Shown here piece after piece: positions 36,340 through 45,219 of a stretch of DNA of 64,000 nt. Numbering within the stretch: position 1 is the stretch's first letter; every line of letters begins with the position of its first letter. A program made the translations under genes and the position numbers. The stretch is from Pseudomonas multiresinivorans (lineage in GTDB: Bacteria; Pseudomonadota; Gammaproteobacteria; Pseudomonadales; Pseudomonadaceae): NCBI RefSeq assembly GCF_012971725.1, contig NZ_CP048833.1, positions 2,418,001 to 2,482,000 of the forward strand, written 5' to 3'. Under the pieces are notes generated by a model. That model ran no database searches. It was given only the letters and a program-made list of their open reading frames with translations, and was not told the origin of the DNA.

Positions 36340-39300
36340 GCTTGCTCCAGGCGGGCGCCGAGGGTCCGGACCCATTCCAGGGCCTGGTCGAAGTCGAAGT
36401 CGTCGATGGCGTCGCGCAGGGCTTCGAAGGCCTCGCGGTGTTCGCCCTGGACGGTGCCCAGGCGCAGGCGTTCCAGCGCCTGGTCGTCCAGGCCGCCGCG
36501 GGAAAGGGCCAGTTGCAAGGCCTGCAGCGCGTCGCGCAGGTCCTGCGAGGCGGCCTCGCCAACGGCTGCCCCGACCGCCTCGGCAAAGGCTTCCGGCACC
36601 AGCGGCACCGATTCGCGGACGGTGGTGAACTCCGCGCGGACGCGCTCCAGGGCAGCCGCCAGTTGTTCAGCCTTGCCCTGCTCTGCGGCGCCTTCCAGCG
36701 CACCGATGGCGCCGGCCAGACGCGGCAGGGCGAGATTGGCGGCGGCGCCGCGCAGGCGGTGGGCGAGGGCGGCAATGTCGGCGCGATCGCCGTTGCTCAC
36801 TGCGCTTTCCAGGGTGTTCAGGCTGGTTTCCTGCTCTTCGAGGAAGCGCACGATGGCTCGCGCCATGGGCAGCGGCCCGCCCCACAGGCGGGCGCCGGCA
36901 TTCCAGTCCAGGGTTGCCAGTGGTGCTGGCGCGGTGGCTTGTGTGCTGCGTACTGCGGGCGCGGCGCCGAGCAGGCGGGCCATCTCATCCAGCAGGGCGT
37001 TGAGCTCCAGCGGCTTGCTGGCGAAGCCGTTCATGCCGGCGTCCAGGGCGTTCTGCCGGTCGCGGTCGAGCACGCTGGCGGTGAGGGCGATGATCGGCAC
37101 GGCTGCCGCCCCGCGCTGTTGCTCGAGGTTGCGGATACGCCGGGTGGCTTCCAGTCCGTCCATGCCGGGCATCTGCACGTCCATCAGGACCAGGTCGAAG
37201 TCCTGCGCGCTGTAGGCCTGCACCGCGGCCTGGCCGTCGCCGACGCTGTGCGGGTGGTGGCCCAGGCGCCGCAGGTTCAGCTCCAGCAGCTCGACGTTCT
37301 GTGGCACATCGTCCGCCACCAGGATGCGCAGCGGCGGCAGGCTCGGCGCGTGGCTGCGGGTAACCGGTTGCACACTGTGGCCGGCTGGCAGGGGCAGGTC
37401 CACGGTGAACACGCTGCCCCGGCCCACTTCGCTTTCCACGGTGATGCGGCCGCCCATCAGCTCCACCAACTGGCGCGAGATGGTGGTGCCCAGCCCGGTG
37501 CCGCCGAAGCGCCGGCTCATGGAGGCGTCGGCCTGGGCGAAGGGGTCGAAGATGCGCTCCAGGCGGTCGGCGGCGATGCCGATGCCGGTGTCGCGGATGG
37601 CCAGGCGCAGCGCGCCGGGTTCGCCGCTGATGACCAGCCGCACTTCGCCGCGCTCGGTGAACTTCACCGCGTTGCCCAGCAGGTTGGTCAGCACCTGCTG
37701 CAGGCGCAACGGGTCGCCGCGGAAGTACTCGCCGGCGCGCTGGCCGTAGTCGATCTGCAGGCGCAGGCCCTTGCGCTCGGCGGACAGCCGCAGCGCCGCG
37801 CAGACCTGCTCGCACAGCTCCGGCAGGGAGAAGTCCAGGGCTTCCAGTTCGATGGCGCCACGGTCCAGCTTGGCGGTGTCGAGGATGTCGTTGAGCAGGC
37901 CCAGCAGCGAGCGGGAGGCGTTCTGTACGGTGCTCAGGTAGCGCCGCTGATTGTCTTCCAGCGGCGAATCCAGCAGCAGTTCGGTGAAGCCCATGATGGC
38001 GTTCATCGGCGTGCGGATTTCGTGGCTCATGTTGGCCAGGAAGCTGCTGCGCGCGGCGGCGGCCTGTTCGGCGCGGTCGCGGGCGCTGCGCAGTTCCTGC
38101 TCCATGACCCGGCGCGGGGTAAGGTCGGTGGCCAGCTTCACCACCTTCACCGGTTTGCCGTCGAAGTCGAGGATCGGGTTGTAGGTGGCGTGGATCCACA
38201 CTTCGCGCCCGTCCTTGGCCAGGCGACGGTATTCGCCGGCGTTGTACTCGCCCTCGCGCAGGCCCTGCCAGAAGGCCTGGTAACGGGCGCTGGCGGCGAT
38301 GTCCGGCGGGCAGAACAGGCTGTGGTGCTGGCCCAGTACCTCGGCTTCGGTGTAGCCGAAGAGTTCGAGGATGTTCTCGTTGGCGGCGAGTACGCGGCCG
38401 TCCAGGTCGAACTCGATCAGCGCCATGGCGCGGCCGATGGCGGTGACCTTGCCTTCGTACTCGTTGCTCAGCAGCTTGGTTTCGGTCTGGTCGAGCAGCA
38501 CGCCGTCGATCCACTGCGGGTTGCCGGCCTCGTCGTAGCACGCGCTGCCGCCTTCCCAGATCCAGTGTTCGGCGCCGCTGCGGTCGAACAGCCGGTACTC
38601 GACGACGTAGCTGCGGCGCTCGGCAATGGCGCGGCGGACTTCCTCGTTCACCGCTTCCTGATCATCGGGATGGTAGAGCTGGGCGAAGGTGATGCGCTGG
38701 TCGCTGAAGTCCTGCGCCGACCAGCCGGTGACGGCCTCCACCGCATCGCTGACGAACAGGGTGCTCCAGGCGTCGTCCGGGAGGACGCGGAAGGCGATGC
38801 CGGGCATGTTGCGGATCAGCGAGCGGTACTGCTCCTCGCTGGTGCGCAGGGCCTGCTCCATCTCGCGGCGTTCGCTGATATCGGCGACGAACACGACGAA
38901 CCAGGGCTTGCCGTTGTGATCGGTGACGCCGAGGCTGACGCGCACGGGGATTTCCCGGCCGTCGCGGGTCAGTGCTTCCAGCTCCAGTTCGGAGTTGCTG
39001 AACTGGCGCTTGCCGCTGCTCTTGTAGTTCTCCAGCGCCATGCGGAACTGATGGCCGTAAGCCTCGTTCATCAGCACCTGCATGGGCTTGCCGACCAGCT
39101 CGTGCGGGTGCCAGCCGAACAGGCGCAGCACCGCGTGGTTGACCGAGCGGATCACGCCACTGTGGTCGATGGTGAGGATCGCCTCGACGGCGGCGTCGAG
39201 CAGCGAGTCCAGGTGCTTGCGCCGGCGCTCCAGCTCCTGGAACAGCTGGCGATAGCGCAGCAGGCCGTTCACCGCGGCGACGCAGATGCTCAGGCTGATG

Positions 39301-40019
39301 GTGGCCATGGACACCGCCATCGCCAGGTAAAAGCTGCCCTGCACGCCTTGCGGCACACCAAACTCTTCCATGCCGACGAAACGTGCCGCCGCCATCCCGG
39401 TGTAGTGCATGCCGGCAATTGCCAGGCCCATCACCAGACCGCTGACCAGGATCGCCAGGTTCGGACGCATCTTGCCGCGCAGGCCGAAGCGCACCCAGAG
39501 CGCAATGACGGCCAGGACCACCGCGACGAGGATCGACAGGGCGAACATCCACGGGTCGTAGCGCAGCAGCGGCGCCATCTGCATGGCCGCCATGCCGCTG
39601 TAGTGCATGGCGCCGATGCCGGCGCCGACCAGCACGCCGCCACCGATGAACTGCAGCGTGCTGACGTTGCGCTGGGCCAGCAGGTTGAGTGCGATCCAGG
39701 AGGCGAACAGGCTCGGCAGGCCGGAAAGCAGGGTGATCAACGGGTCGTAGCGCACCGCTGCGCAGAGCTGGAAGGACAGCATGCCGATGAAGTGCATCGC
39801 CCACACGCCACCGCCCAGGGCCACCGCGCCGGTGCCGATGGCCAGTTGGCGGTAGAACGGGCTGCGCGCCAGCCGCGCCACGCCTGACAGTTGCAGGGCC
39901 ATGGTCGAGGTGAAGACGGCAATGAGGATGGAGAGCAGCACCAGAGCATTGTTGTGCTCGCCGAAAACCAGCAGCGAAGGGGTGTCGCCGCTGTAGAAAT
40001 ATCGCTGCAGATCGAGCAT
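36336..40019 (-). CDS. MHYT-PAS hybrid sensor histidine kinase with REC and Hpt
   Basis: The 1227-residue membrane-bound kinase has an N-terminal MHYT domain with MHFIGM, MHYSGM and MHYTGM repeats (suspected copper or diatomic gas sensor), then three PAS-type modules at about residues 245-620, HisKA (His about 665, SHEIRTPMN), HATPase (NLLGNAVKF, DTGIGIA, GGTGLGTTI), a receiver domain with Asp about 946 (LVLMDVQMPGMDG), and a C-terminal Hpt domain with His about 1085 (ALAHRLRGAA). A full phosphorelay is therefore encoded. The start MLDLQRYFYS at 40019 is preferred. It is coupled to the HD-GYP regulator. Confidence 0.91.
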   Translation of the reverse strand: MLDLQRYFYSGDTPSLLVFGEHNNALVLLSILIAVFTSTMALQLSGVARLARSPFYRQLAIGTGAVALGGGVWAMHFIGMLSFQLCAAVRYDPLITLLSGLPSLFASWIALNLLAQRNVSTLQFIGGGVLVGAGIGAMHYSGMAAMQMAPLLRYDPWMFALSILVAVVLAVIALWVRFGLRGKMRPNLAILVSGLVMGLAIAGMHYTGMAAARFVGMEEFGVPQGVQGSFYLAMAVSMATISLSICVAAVNGLLRYRQLFQELERRRKHLDSLLDAAVEAILTIDHSGVIRSVNHAVLRLFGWHPHELVGKPMQVLMNEAYGHQFRMALENYKSSGKRQFSNSELELEALTRDGREIPVRVSLGVTDHNGKPWFVVFVADISERREMEQALRTSEEQYRSLIRNMPGIAFRVLPDDAWSTLFVSDAVEAVTGWSAQDFSDQRITFAQLYHPDDQEAVNEEVRRAIAERRSYVVEYRLFDRSGAEHWIWEGGSACYDEAGNPQWIDGVLLDQTETKLLSNEYEGKVTAIGRAMALIEFDLDGRVLAANENILELFGYTEAEVLGQHHSLFCPPDIAASARYQAFWQGLREGEYNAGEYRRLAKDGREVWIHATYNPILDFDGKPVKVVKLATDLTPRRVMEQELRSARDRAEQAAAARSSFLANMSHEIRTPMNAIMGFTELLLDSPLEDNQRRYLSTVQNASRSLLGLLNDILDTAKLDRGAIELEALDFSLPELCEQVCAALRLSAERKGLRLQIDYGQRAGEYFRGDPLRLQQVLTNLLGNAVKFTERGEVRLVISGEPGALRLAIRDTGIGIAADRLERIFDPFAQADASMSRRFGGTGLGTTISRQLVELMGGRITVESEVGRGSVFTVDLPLPAGHSVQPVTRSHAPSLPPLRILVADDVPQNVELLELNLRRLGHHPHSVGDGQAAVQAYSAQDFDLVLMDVQMPGMDGLEATRRIRNLEQQRGAAAVPIIALTASVLDRDRQNALDAGMNGFASKPLELNALLDEMARLLGAAPAVRSTQATAPAPLATLDWNAGARLWGGPLPMARAIVRFLEEQETSLNTLESAVSNGDRADIAALAHRLRGAAANLALPRLAGAIGALEGAAEQGKAEQLAAALERVRAEFTTVRESVPLVPEAFAEAVGAAVGEAASQDLRDALQALQLALSRGGLDDQALERLRLGTVQGEHREAFEALRDAIDDFDFDQALEWVRTLGARLEQA

Positions 40020-40323
40020 TGAACGAGACCGTACTGCGTGCCGAAGGCCCGGTGGAAGACGAGACGGGGTGAGCAAAACACAGGATGGCTGCAAATTGCC
40101 ATCATTGTCGGTCGCTGCTCCCGCTGAACCGGCAGTGGAATGCGGGTTTCGGACGAGCGGAAAGCCAATGTTCGGAATCGAAGCTGAAACGATGCAGCCC
40201 GGAGGGCGACCGACACTTCGTTGTCGGCAGACGAAGCGGCAAATTGAGCGGTTGCCGACGGCTGGCGCCGGAAATGAAGAAGCCCGGCTTGGGGCCGGGC
40301 TTCTTTGGGTACCTGTCTGCGGA
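40020..40323. other. Intergenic stretch upstream of the MHYT kinase
   Basis: The roughly 300 bp between the kinase start and the DUF1652-like gene holds the presumed kinase promoter and one terminator (40277-40305). No convincing coding sequence or RNA motif is seen in it. Confidence 0.5.
40277..40305 (-). terminator. Intrinsic terminator of the DUF1652-like gene
   Basis: AAGAAGCCCGG / CCGGGCTTCTT form an 11-bp stem with a seven-base loop, 19 bp past the gene's stop. Confidence 0.8.
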
Positions 40324-40593
40324 TCAGGCGGGCATGTGCCATTCCTGCAGGCGGTAGCCTTCGCGGTTCAGCTCGTCGCGGGCCTGGTTCAGCAGGCCTT
40401 CGAGCTGCTCCGGATCGGAGTAGGCGGAGCTGGGAATGCGGGTGAGGCCCAGCAGACGGGTACCGGTGCGATCGAGGACGGACAGGTCGAGGCTGCCGTC
40501 GCCCCCTTGGTCAACCCAGGTCACACAATTGAAGGGTTGGAAGGCTCGTCCAGTGATCAGCAGAGCCTCGTTGAAACGAAGAGTCGCATGCAT
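40324..40593 (-). CDS. Small hypothetical protein, DUF1652-like
   Basis: The 89-residue protein (MHATLRFNEALLITG...) has the layout common to short pseudomonad DUF1652 proteins: a conserved F-x-P-x-x-C near residue 20 (FQPFNC), a central DLSVLDRTGTRLLGL and a terminal helix EGLLNQARDELNR. Function unknown. An in-frame start farther upstream (40671) lies in poorly conserved basic sequence, so ATG 40593 is used. Confidence 0.65.
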   Translation of the reverse strand: MHATLRFNEALLITGRAFQPFNCVTWVDQGGDGSLDLSVLDRTGTRLLGLTRIPSSAYSDPEQLEGLLNQARDELNREGYRLQEWHMPA

Positions 40594-40750
40594 GGTTGTG
40601 ATCTCTCTGCGTGGTAATCCATTGCGAAGGTGGCGAAAGCGGTTCATCCACTTTCGTGTTCGTTCACGCAATTGATGGATTCAGAGTCGAAGAAAGTCAC
40701 AACCCATGTCGCGGTTGTACACAAAATAGTCGCAAATAAAACTGTTTCAG

Positions 40751-40791
40751 TCGCTACAGGCCCCGTCAGCCGTGGCCTGTAGCGATTTTTT
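40751..40791 (+). terminator. Plus-strand intrinsic terminator without an upstream gene
   Basis: TCGCTACAGGCC / GGCCTGTAGCGA form a perfect 12-bp stem around an 11-base loop, followed by TTTTTT on the plus strand only. Both flanking genes are on the minus strand, so it does not serve either of them. Confidence 0.7.
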
Positions 40792-40839
40792 GGGTGCGCC
40801 ATCGCGCCGCACGTGCCATTTGTAGTTGGCGACGAGCGG

Positions 40840-42240
40840 TCAGGCCTGCATGGCCCAGCCGTCCACGTTCATCGCTGCCTGGCGCAGCGCCTCGGAGCGG
40901 GTCGGGTGCGGATGGCAGGTGCGCGCGATGTCCTCGGCGGCGCCGCGGAACTCCATGGCCACGCAGTACTCCGCGATCATGTCGCCGACGTTCGGGCCGA
41001 TCATGTGCACGCCGAGGATCTCGTCGCTGCGCTCGTCCGCCAGCACCTTCACGAAGCCCTCGGTCTCGTGGTTGATCTTTGCCCGGCTGTTGGCGGTGAA
41101 GGGGAACTTGCCCACTTTGTAGGCGCGGCCCTCGGCCTTGAGCTGTTCCTCGGTCCTGCCCACGGTGGCCACTTCCGGATGGGTGTAGATCACGCTGGGG
41201 ATGACGTCGTAGTTCACTTCCCCGGCCTTGCCGGCAATCAGCTCGACGCAGGCGATGGCCTCGTCCTCGGCCTTGTGCGCGAGCATCGGGCCGGAGGTCA
41301 CGTCGCCGATCACCCAGATGCCCGGCACGCTGCTGCGGTGTTCATGGTTTTCCAGCATGCCGCGCTTGTCGGTAGCCAGGCCCACGCTTTCCAGCCCCAG
41401 GCCCTGCGTATAAGGGCGGCGGCCGATGGCGAGCAATACGTAATCCGCCTGGATCGACTCTGCCGCGCCGCCAGCAGCCGGCTCCACGCTCAGGGTCACC
41501 TGCTTGCCGCTGACCTTGGCCTGGGTGACTTTCGAGCCCAGCTTGAAGCTCATGCCCTGCTTGGTCAGCGCGCGCTGGAAGGTCTTGGCGGTTTCCAGGT
41601 CCATGCCGGGGCAGATGCGGTCGAGGTATTCGATGACCGTGACTTCCGCACCCAGGCGGCGCCATACCGAGCCCAGTTCCAGGCCAATCACGCCGGCGCC
41701 GATCACCACCAGGTGCTTGGGTACCTCGGGAATCGACAGCGCGCCGGTGGAGTCGAGGATGCGCTTGTTGTCGACTTCCACGCCCGGCAGCGGGGAGGGC
41801 TCGGAACCGGTGGCGATGATGATGTCCCTGGCGGTGAGGCTGCTCTTGCTGCCGTCGGCGGCGGTCACTTCCACCTTGCCCGGCCCGTCGATGCGGCCCC
41901 AGCCCTTCACCCAGTCCACCTTGTTCTTGCGGAAGAGGAACTCCACGCCCTTGGTCAGCGCGGTCACGCTCTCGGCCTTCTGCTTCATCATCTGCACCAG
42001 GTCCAGCTTGGGCTTGACCTGGATGCCGAGGTTGGCGAACTCGCCGCCGGCCGCCGCTTCGTACAGTTCCGACGCGTGCAGCAGCGCCTTGGACGGCATG
42101 CAGCCGACGTTCAGGCAGGTGCCGCCGAGGGTTTCGCGGCCCTCCACGCAGGCGACCTTCAGGCCCAGCTGGCCCGCGCGAATGGCCGCGTTGTAGCCGC
42201 CGGGGCCGCCGCCGATGACGATCACATCGTATGCGCTCAT
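40840..42240 (-). CDS. lpd: Dihydrolipoyl dehydrogenase
   Basis: The 466-residue FAD-dependent enzyme reoxidises dihydrolipoamide of 2-oxo-acid dehydrogenase complexes or the glycine cleavage system. FAD-binding VIGGGPGGYNAA (residues 8-19), redox-active Cys42 and Cys47 (TCLNVGCMPSK), NAD-binding VIGAGVIGLELGS, and the C-terminal His of CHPHPTRSEA are all present. It is a stand-alone gene, unlike the copies inside pdh or suc operons, so it may be the Lpd3 type; that name is uncertain. Confidence 0.93.
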   Translation of the reverse strand: MSAYDVIVIGGGPGGYNAAIRAGQLGLKVACVEGRETLGGTCLNVGCMPSKALLHASELYEAAAGGEFANLGIQVKPKLDLVQMMKQKAESVTALTKGVEFLFRKNKVDWVKGWGRIDGPGKVEVTAADGSKSSLTARDIIIATGSEPSPLPGVEVDNKRILDSTGALSIPEVPKHLVVIGAGVIGLELGSVWRRLGAEVTVIEYLDRICPGMDLETAKTFQRALTKQGMSFKLGSKVTQAKVSGKQVTLSVEPAAGGAAESIQADYVLLAIGRRPYTQGLGLESVGLATDKRGMLENHEHRSSVPGIWVIGDVTSGPMLAHKAEDEAIACVELIAGKAGEVNYDVIPSVIYTHPEVATVGRTEEQLKAEGRAYKVGKFPFTANSRAKINHETEGFVKVLADERSDEILGVHMIGPNVGDMIAEYCVAMEFRGAAEDIARTCHPHPTRSEALRQAAMNVDGWAMQA

Positions 42241-42334
42241 GCAGTGCTCTCCGAGTTGGAAAAAGGGGTCAATCGAGGTTAGCCCGCGCTCGCCGGATCA
42301 CCAGCGCAGGGCCTGGGATAAGCGTTACTCGATT

Positions 42335-42354
42335 TATATTACGAACATAATATA
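42335..42354. promoter_or_regulatory. AT-rich palindrome upstream of lpd and M14 genes
   Basis: TATATTA and TAATATA are perfect arms around CGAACA, in a GC-poor patch in the divergent promoter region between lpd and the M14 peptidase gene. It is a plausible operator for either; the binding protein is unknown. Confidence 0.5.
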
Positions 42355-42450
42355 TAATTCAACGCAAGTCACGCAGACATGACAGACGCGGCGGGGAGGG
42401 CGAAAATGCAGGGCTTTGGCGCCTCAGGTTCGTGCGCCTACGGAGAATTC

Positions 42451-43572
42451 ATGAAGATCGACTGCGATTTCGACAGCGGCAACATCCAGGTCATCGACGA
42501 CAGCGACCCGCGCCACGTGCGCCTGGCGCTGCGCCCGGACACGAAGAGCCCGCACTTCCAGTGGTTCCACTTCAAGGCCGAGGGCCTTGAACCCGGCCAG
42601 CAGTACCGGTTCAGCCTGACCAATACCCCTGGCTCCAGCTACACCGGCGGTTGGCCGGGCTACAACGCCGTGGCTTCGTATGACCAGCGCGACTGGTTCC
42701 GCGTGCCCAGCACCTATGATTCCAACGGCCTGCACTTCAGCCTCGATGCCGAACAGCCCCAGGCCTGGTTCGCCTACTTCGAGCCGTACAGCCGCGAGCG
42801 CCATGCCGAGCTGGTGAAGCGCGCCCAGGCCAATGGCGCCGAGCTGCTCGCCACCGGCCACAGCATCGAAGGCCGCGAACTGCCCCTGCTGCGCATCGGC
42901 AAGGGCGCGGCGGGTGCGCGCAAGGTCTGGCTGATCGCTCAGCAACACCCCGGCGAGCACATGGCCGAGTGGTTCATGGAAGGCCTGATCGATCGCCTGC
43001 AATCGGGTGATGCCGAGGTCCAGCGCCTGCTGGAGCGCGCCGACTTCTATTTGGTGCCGAACATGAACCCGGACGGTGCCTTCCACGGCCATCTGCGCAC
43101 CAATGCCGCCGGCAAGGACCTGAACCGTGCTTGGGCCGCGCCCAGCGCCGAGGAAAGCCCGGAAGTGCTGTTTGTCCAGGAGCAGATGGCGAATTACGGC
43201 GTCGACCTGTTCCTTGACGTGCACGGCGACGAGGAAATCCCCTTCGTGTTCGCCGCCGGCTGCGAAGGCAACCCGGAGTTCACGCCGCGCCTGGATCGCC
43301 TGGAAAGCCTGTTTCGCGAGCGTCTGGAAGCCAACGGCGAATTCCAGAGCGTGCACGGCTACCCGAAGGACGCCCCCGGCCAGGCCAACCTGACCCTGGC
43401 CTGCAATCACGTCGGCCGCACCTACGACTGCCTGTCGCTGACCCTGGAAATGCCGTTCAAGGACCACAACCTGTCGCCCAACCTGCGTACCGGCTGGAGC
43501 GGGGCGCGGTCGAAGGCGCTGGCGGAGGCGGTGCTGGTCACGGTCGCCGGGCTGGTCGACGAGTTGCGCTGA
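42451..43572 (+). CDS. M14 family carboxypeptidase (cytosolic carboxypeptidase-like)
   Basis: The 373-residue zinc peptidase has an N-terminal beta domain (about residues 1-115, FQWFHFKAEGLEPGQQYRF) and an M14 catalytic domain. Zinc ligands are His166, Glu169 (QQHPGEH) and His258 (DVHGDEE); the catalytic Glu is in LTLEMPFKD near residue 333. The NPDG and DLNRAW segments are typical. This architecture resembles the AGBL/CCP deglutamylase group, but the bacterial substrate is unknown. Start at ATG 42451 with GGAGA upstream. Confidence 0.87.
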   Translation: MKIDCDFDSGNIQVIDDSDPRHVRLALRPDTKSPHFQWFHFKAEGLEPGQQYRFSLTNTPGSSYTGGWPGYNAVASYDQRDWFRVPSTYDSNGLHFSLDAEQPQAWFAYFEPYSRERHAELVKRAQANGAELLATGHSIEGRELPLLRIGKGAAGARKVWLIAQQHPGEHMAEWFMEGLIDRLQSGDAEVQRLLERADFYLVPNMNPDGAFHGHLRTNAAGKDLNRAWAAPSAEESPEVLFVQEQMANYGVDLFLDVHGDEEIPFVFAAGCEGNPEFTPRLDRLESLFRERLEANGEFQSVHGYPKDAPGQANLTLACNHVGRTYDCLSLTLEMPFKDHNLSPNLRTGWSGARSKALAEAVLVTVAGLVDELR

Positions 43573-43939
43573 ACATAGGCCACGCACCCTCGCTGGCGGG
43601 GCCTGAGCAAGTGCACCTCAGGGCCTCACTGGCGCGTGCGCCAGCCAGGGAGACACGCCAGGGCCGATTCGGCTCCCCGCCGGACCGGCCTTGCGTGATT
43701 GTTGACCTGCAGTCATTCACTTCGTCGGACCGCACCTGCTATTCCGCGCCGTCAGCTCCCTTCCGTCATCCGTTTCCAGGCTGGAGACGGCATTTTAGAG
43801 CGCCGCGTATCTGTAACTTCAGGCTTACCCAATAGTCGATGTCATACAAAATACAGACTGAAAACTTGAACTGCTTCACATAAACTCGGGTCTTCCGTTA
43901 GCGCATTTCGCTCTACCCGCAGCCGTCAGAAGTAACCCC
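43573..43939. other. Gene-free stretch with one palindrome
   Basis: The 367 bp between the M14 gene and the 130-aa hypothetical holds a 16-bp palindrome CTGGCGCGTGCGCCAG (43629-43644) and AT-richer sequence near 43800-43900 that probably includes the downstream promoter. No coding sequence or known RNA is seen. Confidence 0.5.
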
Positions 43940-44332
43940 ATGGAAAACCACAGTACCCCCCTGGGTCCGGTTCCCGCTCATCTGGTCCGTGAAGCCGTGG
44001 CCAAGAAGACCGGTCTGGGATGGGTGGTCGAGTTCAACGTTGCCACCTGGCTCAACCTGGCTGTGCGCGACGACACCGGTATTATTCTCAAGATCAGTTA
44101 CCTGGACGGCGACAAGCCCCGCGAAGTGCTGGTCGACAAGGGCAGCATCTTCGGCGCCCAGCGCATCCTGCTGTGCGGCATCGCCCGCCTGGGGGTGAAC
44201 CAGAAGCTGGAGTCCATGAGCCTGTCGCTGGAAACACGCTCGCCGATCCAGTCGCTGCTGGTGGAGGAACTCTTTGTCCAGGCCGTCGAGCGCCAGAGCG
44301 AAAAGAAGAGCGGCACCCGCAAGGCACGTTGA
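43940..44332 (+). CDS. Hypothetical protein, 130 aa
   Basis: I do not recognise this protein (MENHSTPLGPVPAHLVREAV...). It looks soluble and beta-rich in the middle (WVVEFNVATWLNLAVRDDTGIILKISYLDGDKP), with a basic, disordered C-terminus (EKKSGTRKAR). Codon use is similar to neighbours. The start follows AGAAG at a weak ribosome-binding distance. It lies 146 bp before a thioesterase gene. Confidence 0.7.
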   Translation: MENHSTPLGPVPAHLVREAVAKKTGLGWVVEFNVATWLNLAVRDDTGIILKISYLDGDKPREVLVDKGSIFGAQRILLCGIARLGVNQKLESMSLSLETRSPIQSLLVEELFVQAVERQSEKKSGTRKAR

Positions 44333-44478
44333 CCACCCGTGGCGAGGGGCGCCGCTGGGGCGCCTGAGCGTTGCAATCGGCGGGCATTCCCGCCGTGCAT
44401 GAAGCTTCGCCGGGCTTGCGAACCGCCGGTCGGAGCGGGGAATATCGCCTGGCCCCACTCGTTGCACCAGGAAGCCCC

Positions 44479-44931
44479 ATGCCCCTCGATATCGAACAGC
44501 TCAAGCTCTACACCGCACACCGTGGCATCGCCATTCCCATGCTCGACCTCCTGCAGTTCCGCCATGCCCCGGCGGAGGACGGCAACGGCCCCGGTCGCCT
44601 GGTGGTGCGCGTCGAACCGCAGCACGTGAACGGCTGGGCCAACGCCCATGGCGGGTTGATCATGACCCTGCTGGATGTCGCCATGGCCTTGAGTGCCAGC
44701 GATGCCGACGAAGCCGGCCGCGGCGTGGTGACGGTGGAAATGAAGACCAACTTCCTGCGGCCGGGCGGGGAAGTGGGCGAGGTGCTGGAAGCCCTTGGCA
44801 GCGTCCGCCACCACACGCGCTCCATCGCCTTCTGCGAGGCCGAGTTGCGCAATAGTGCCGGCGTGGCCGTGGCGTCCGCTTCCGGCACCTTCAAGTACGT
44901 CAACAAGCCGCGCCCGCTGGCTGACGCTTGA
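44479..44931 (+). CDS. PaaI-like hotdog thioesterase
   Basis: The 150-residue hotdog-fold protein carries the PaaI signature VNGWANAHGGLIMTLLDVAMAL, where the Asn/His-Gly-Gly and Asp contribute to the active site, and TVEMKTNFLRPG. It should hydrolyse a small acyl-CoA in the cytoplasm. The ATG at 44479 is preceded by AGGAAG; the long frame from 44371 is not supported by family length. It is the third hotdog thioesterase of the window. Confidence 0.86.
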   Translation: MPLDIEQLKLYTAHRGIAIPMLDLLQFRHAPAEDGNGPGRLVVRVEPQHVNGWANAHGGLIMTLLDVAMALSASDADEAGRGVVTVEMKTNFLRPGGEVGEVLEALGSVRHHTRSIAFCEAELRNSAGVAVASASGTFKYVNKPRPLADA

Positions 44932-45124
44932 GCATTTTCCTCCCCGCATAGTCAATTCCCCACGGTCGCGGACGGATGTTCGCGGCCTTTTCCCTGGGCT
45001 GATATCGCTTCGTTACCAGCACCGCTCGGCGGCTCGGCGTGCGTTCTTAAGATCTTCTTAATTCATCGGGTGTCCTATCAAAGGACGCTCTAGCACGGGC
45101 TTTGCAAGAAACTTCTTTCACTGG

Positions 45125-45142
45125 CTGTAATGAGTTCGTCAT
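45125..45142 (+). promoter_or_regulatory. Pho-box-like repeat 1 upstream of ppk2
   Basis: CTGTAAT-GAGT-TCGTCAT matches the PhoB box CTGTCAT-N4-CTGTCAT at 11 of 14 positions of the paired 7-mers. Confidence 0.5.
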
Positions 45143-45161
45143 AAAGCGTGACTACATTTTT

Positions 45162-45179
45162 CTGTCATGAAAGTGTCAC
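45162..45179 (+). promoter_or_regulatory. Pho-box-like repeat 2 upstream of ppk2
   Basis: CTGTCAT-GAAA-GTGTCAC: the first 7-mer is a perfect Pho half-site and the second has two mismatches. It ends 40 bp before the ppk2 start. Confidence 0.55.
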
Positions 45180-45219
45180 TCAATGTGACTGAGCCAGTGA
45201 CGGCACAAGGCAACCCACC

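Noticed and set aside
36342..39887. An 1181-codon open frame on the plus strand
   Set aside because: It is the antisense shadow of the MHYT hybrid kinase, whose domains are unmistakable.
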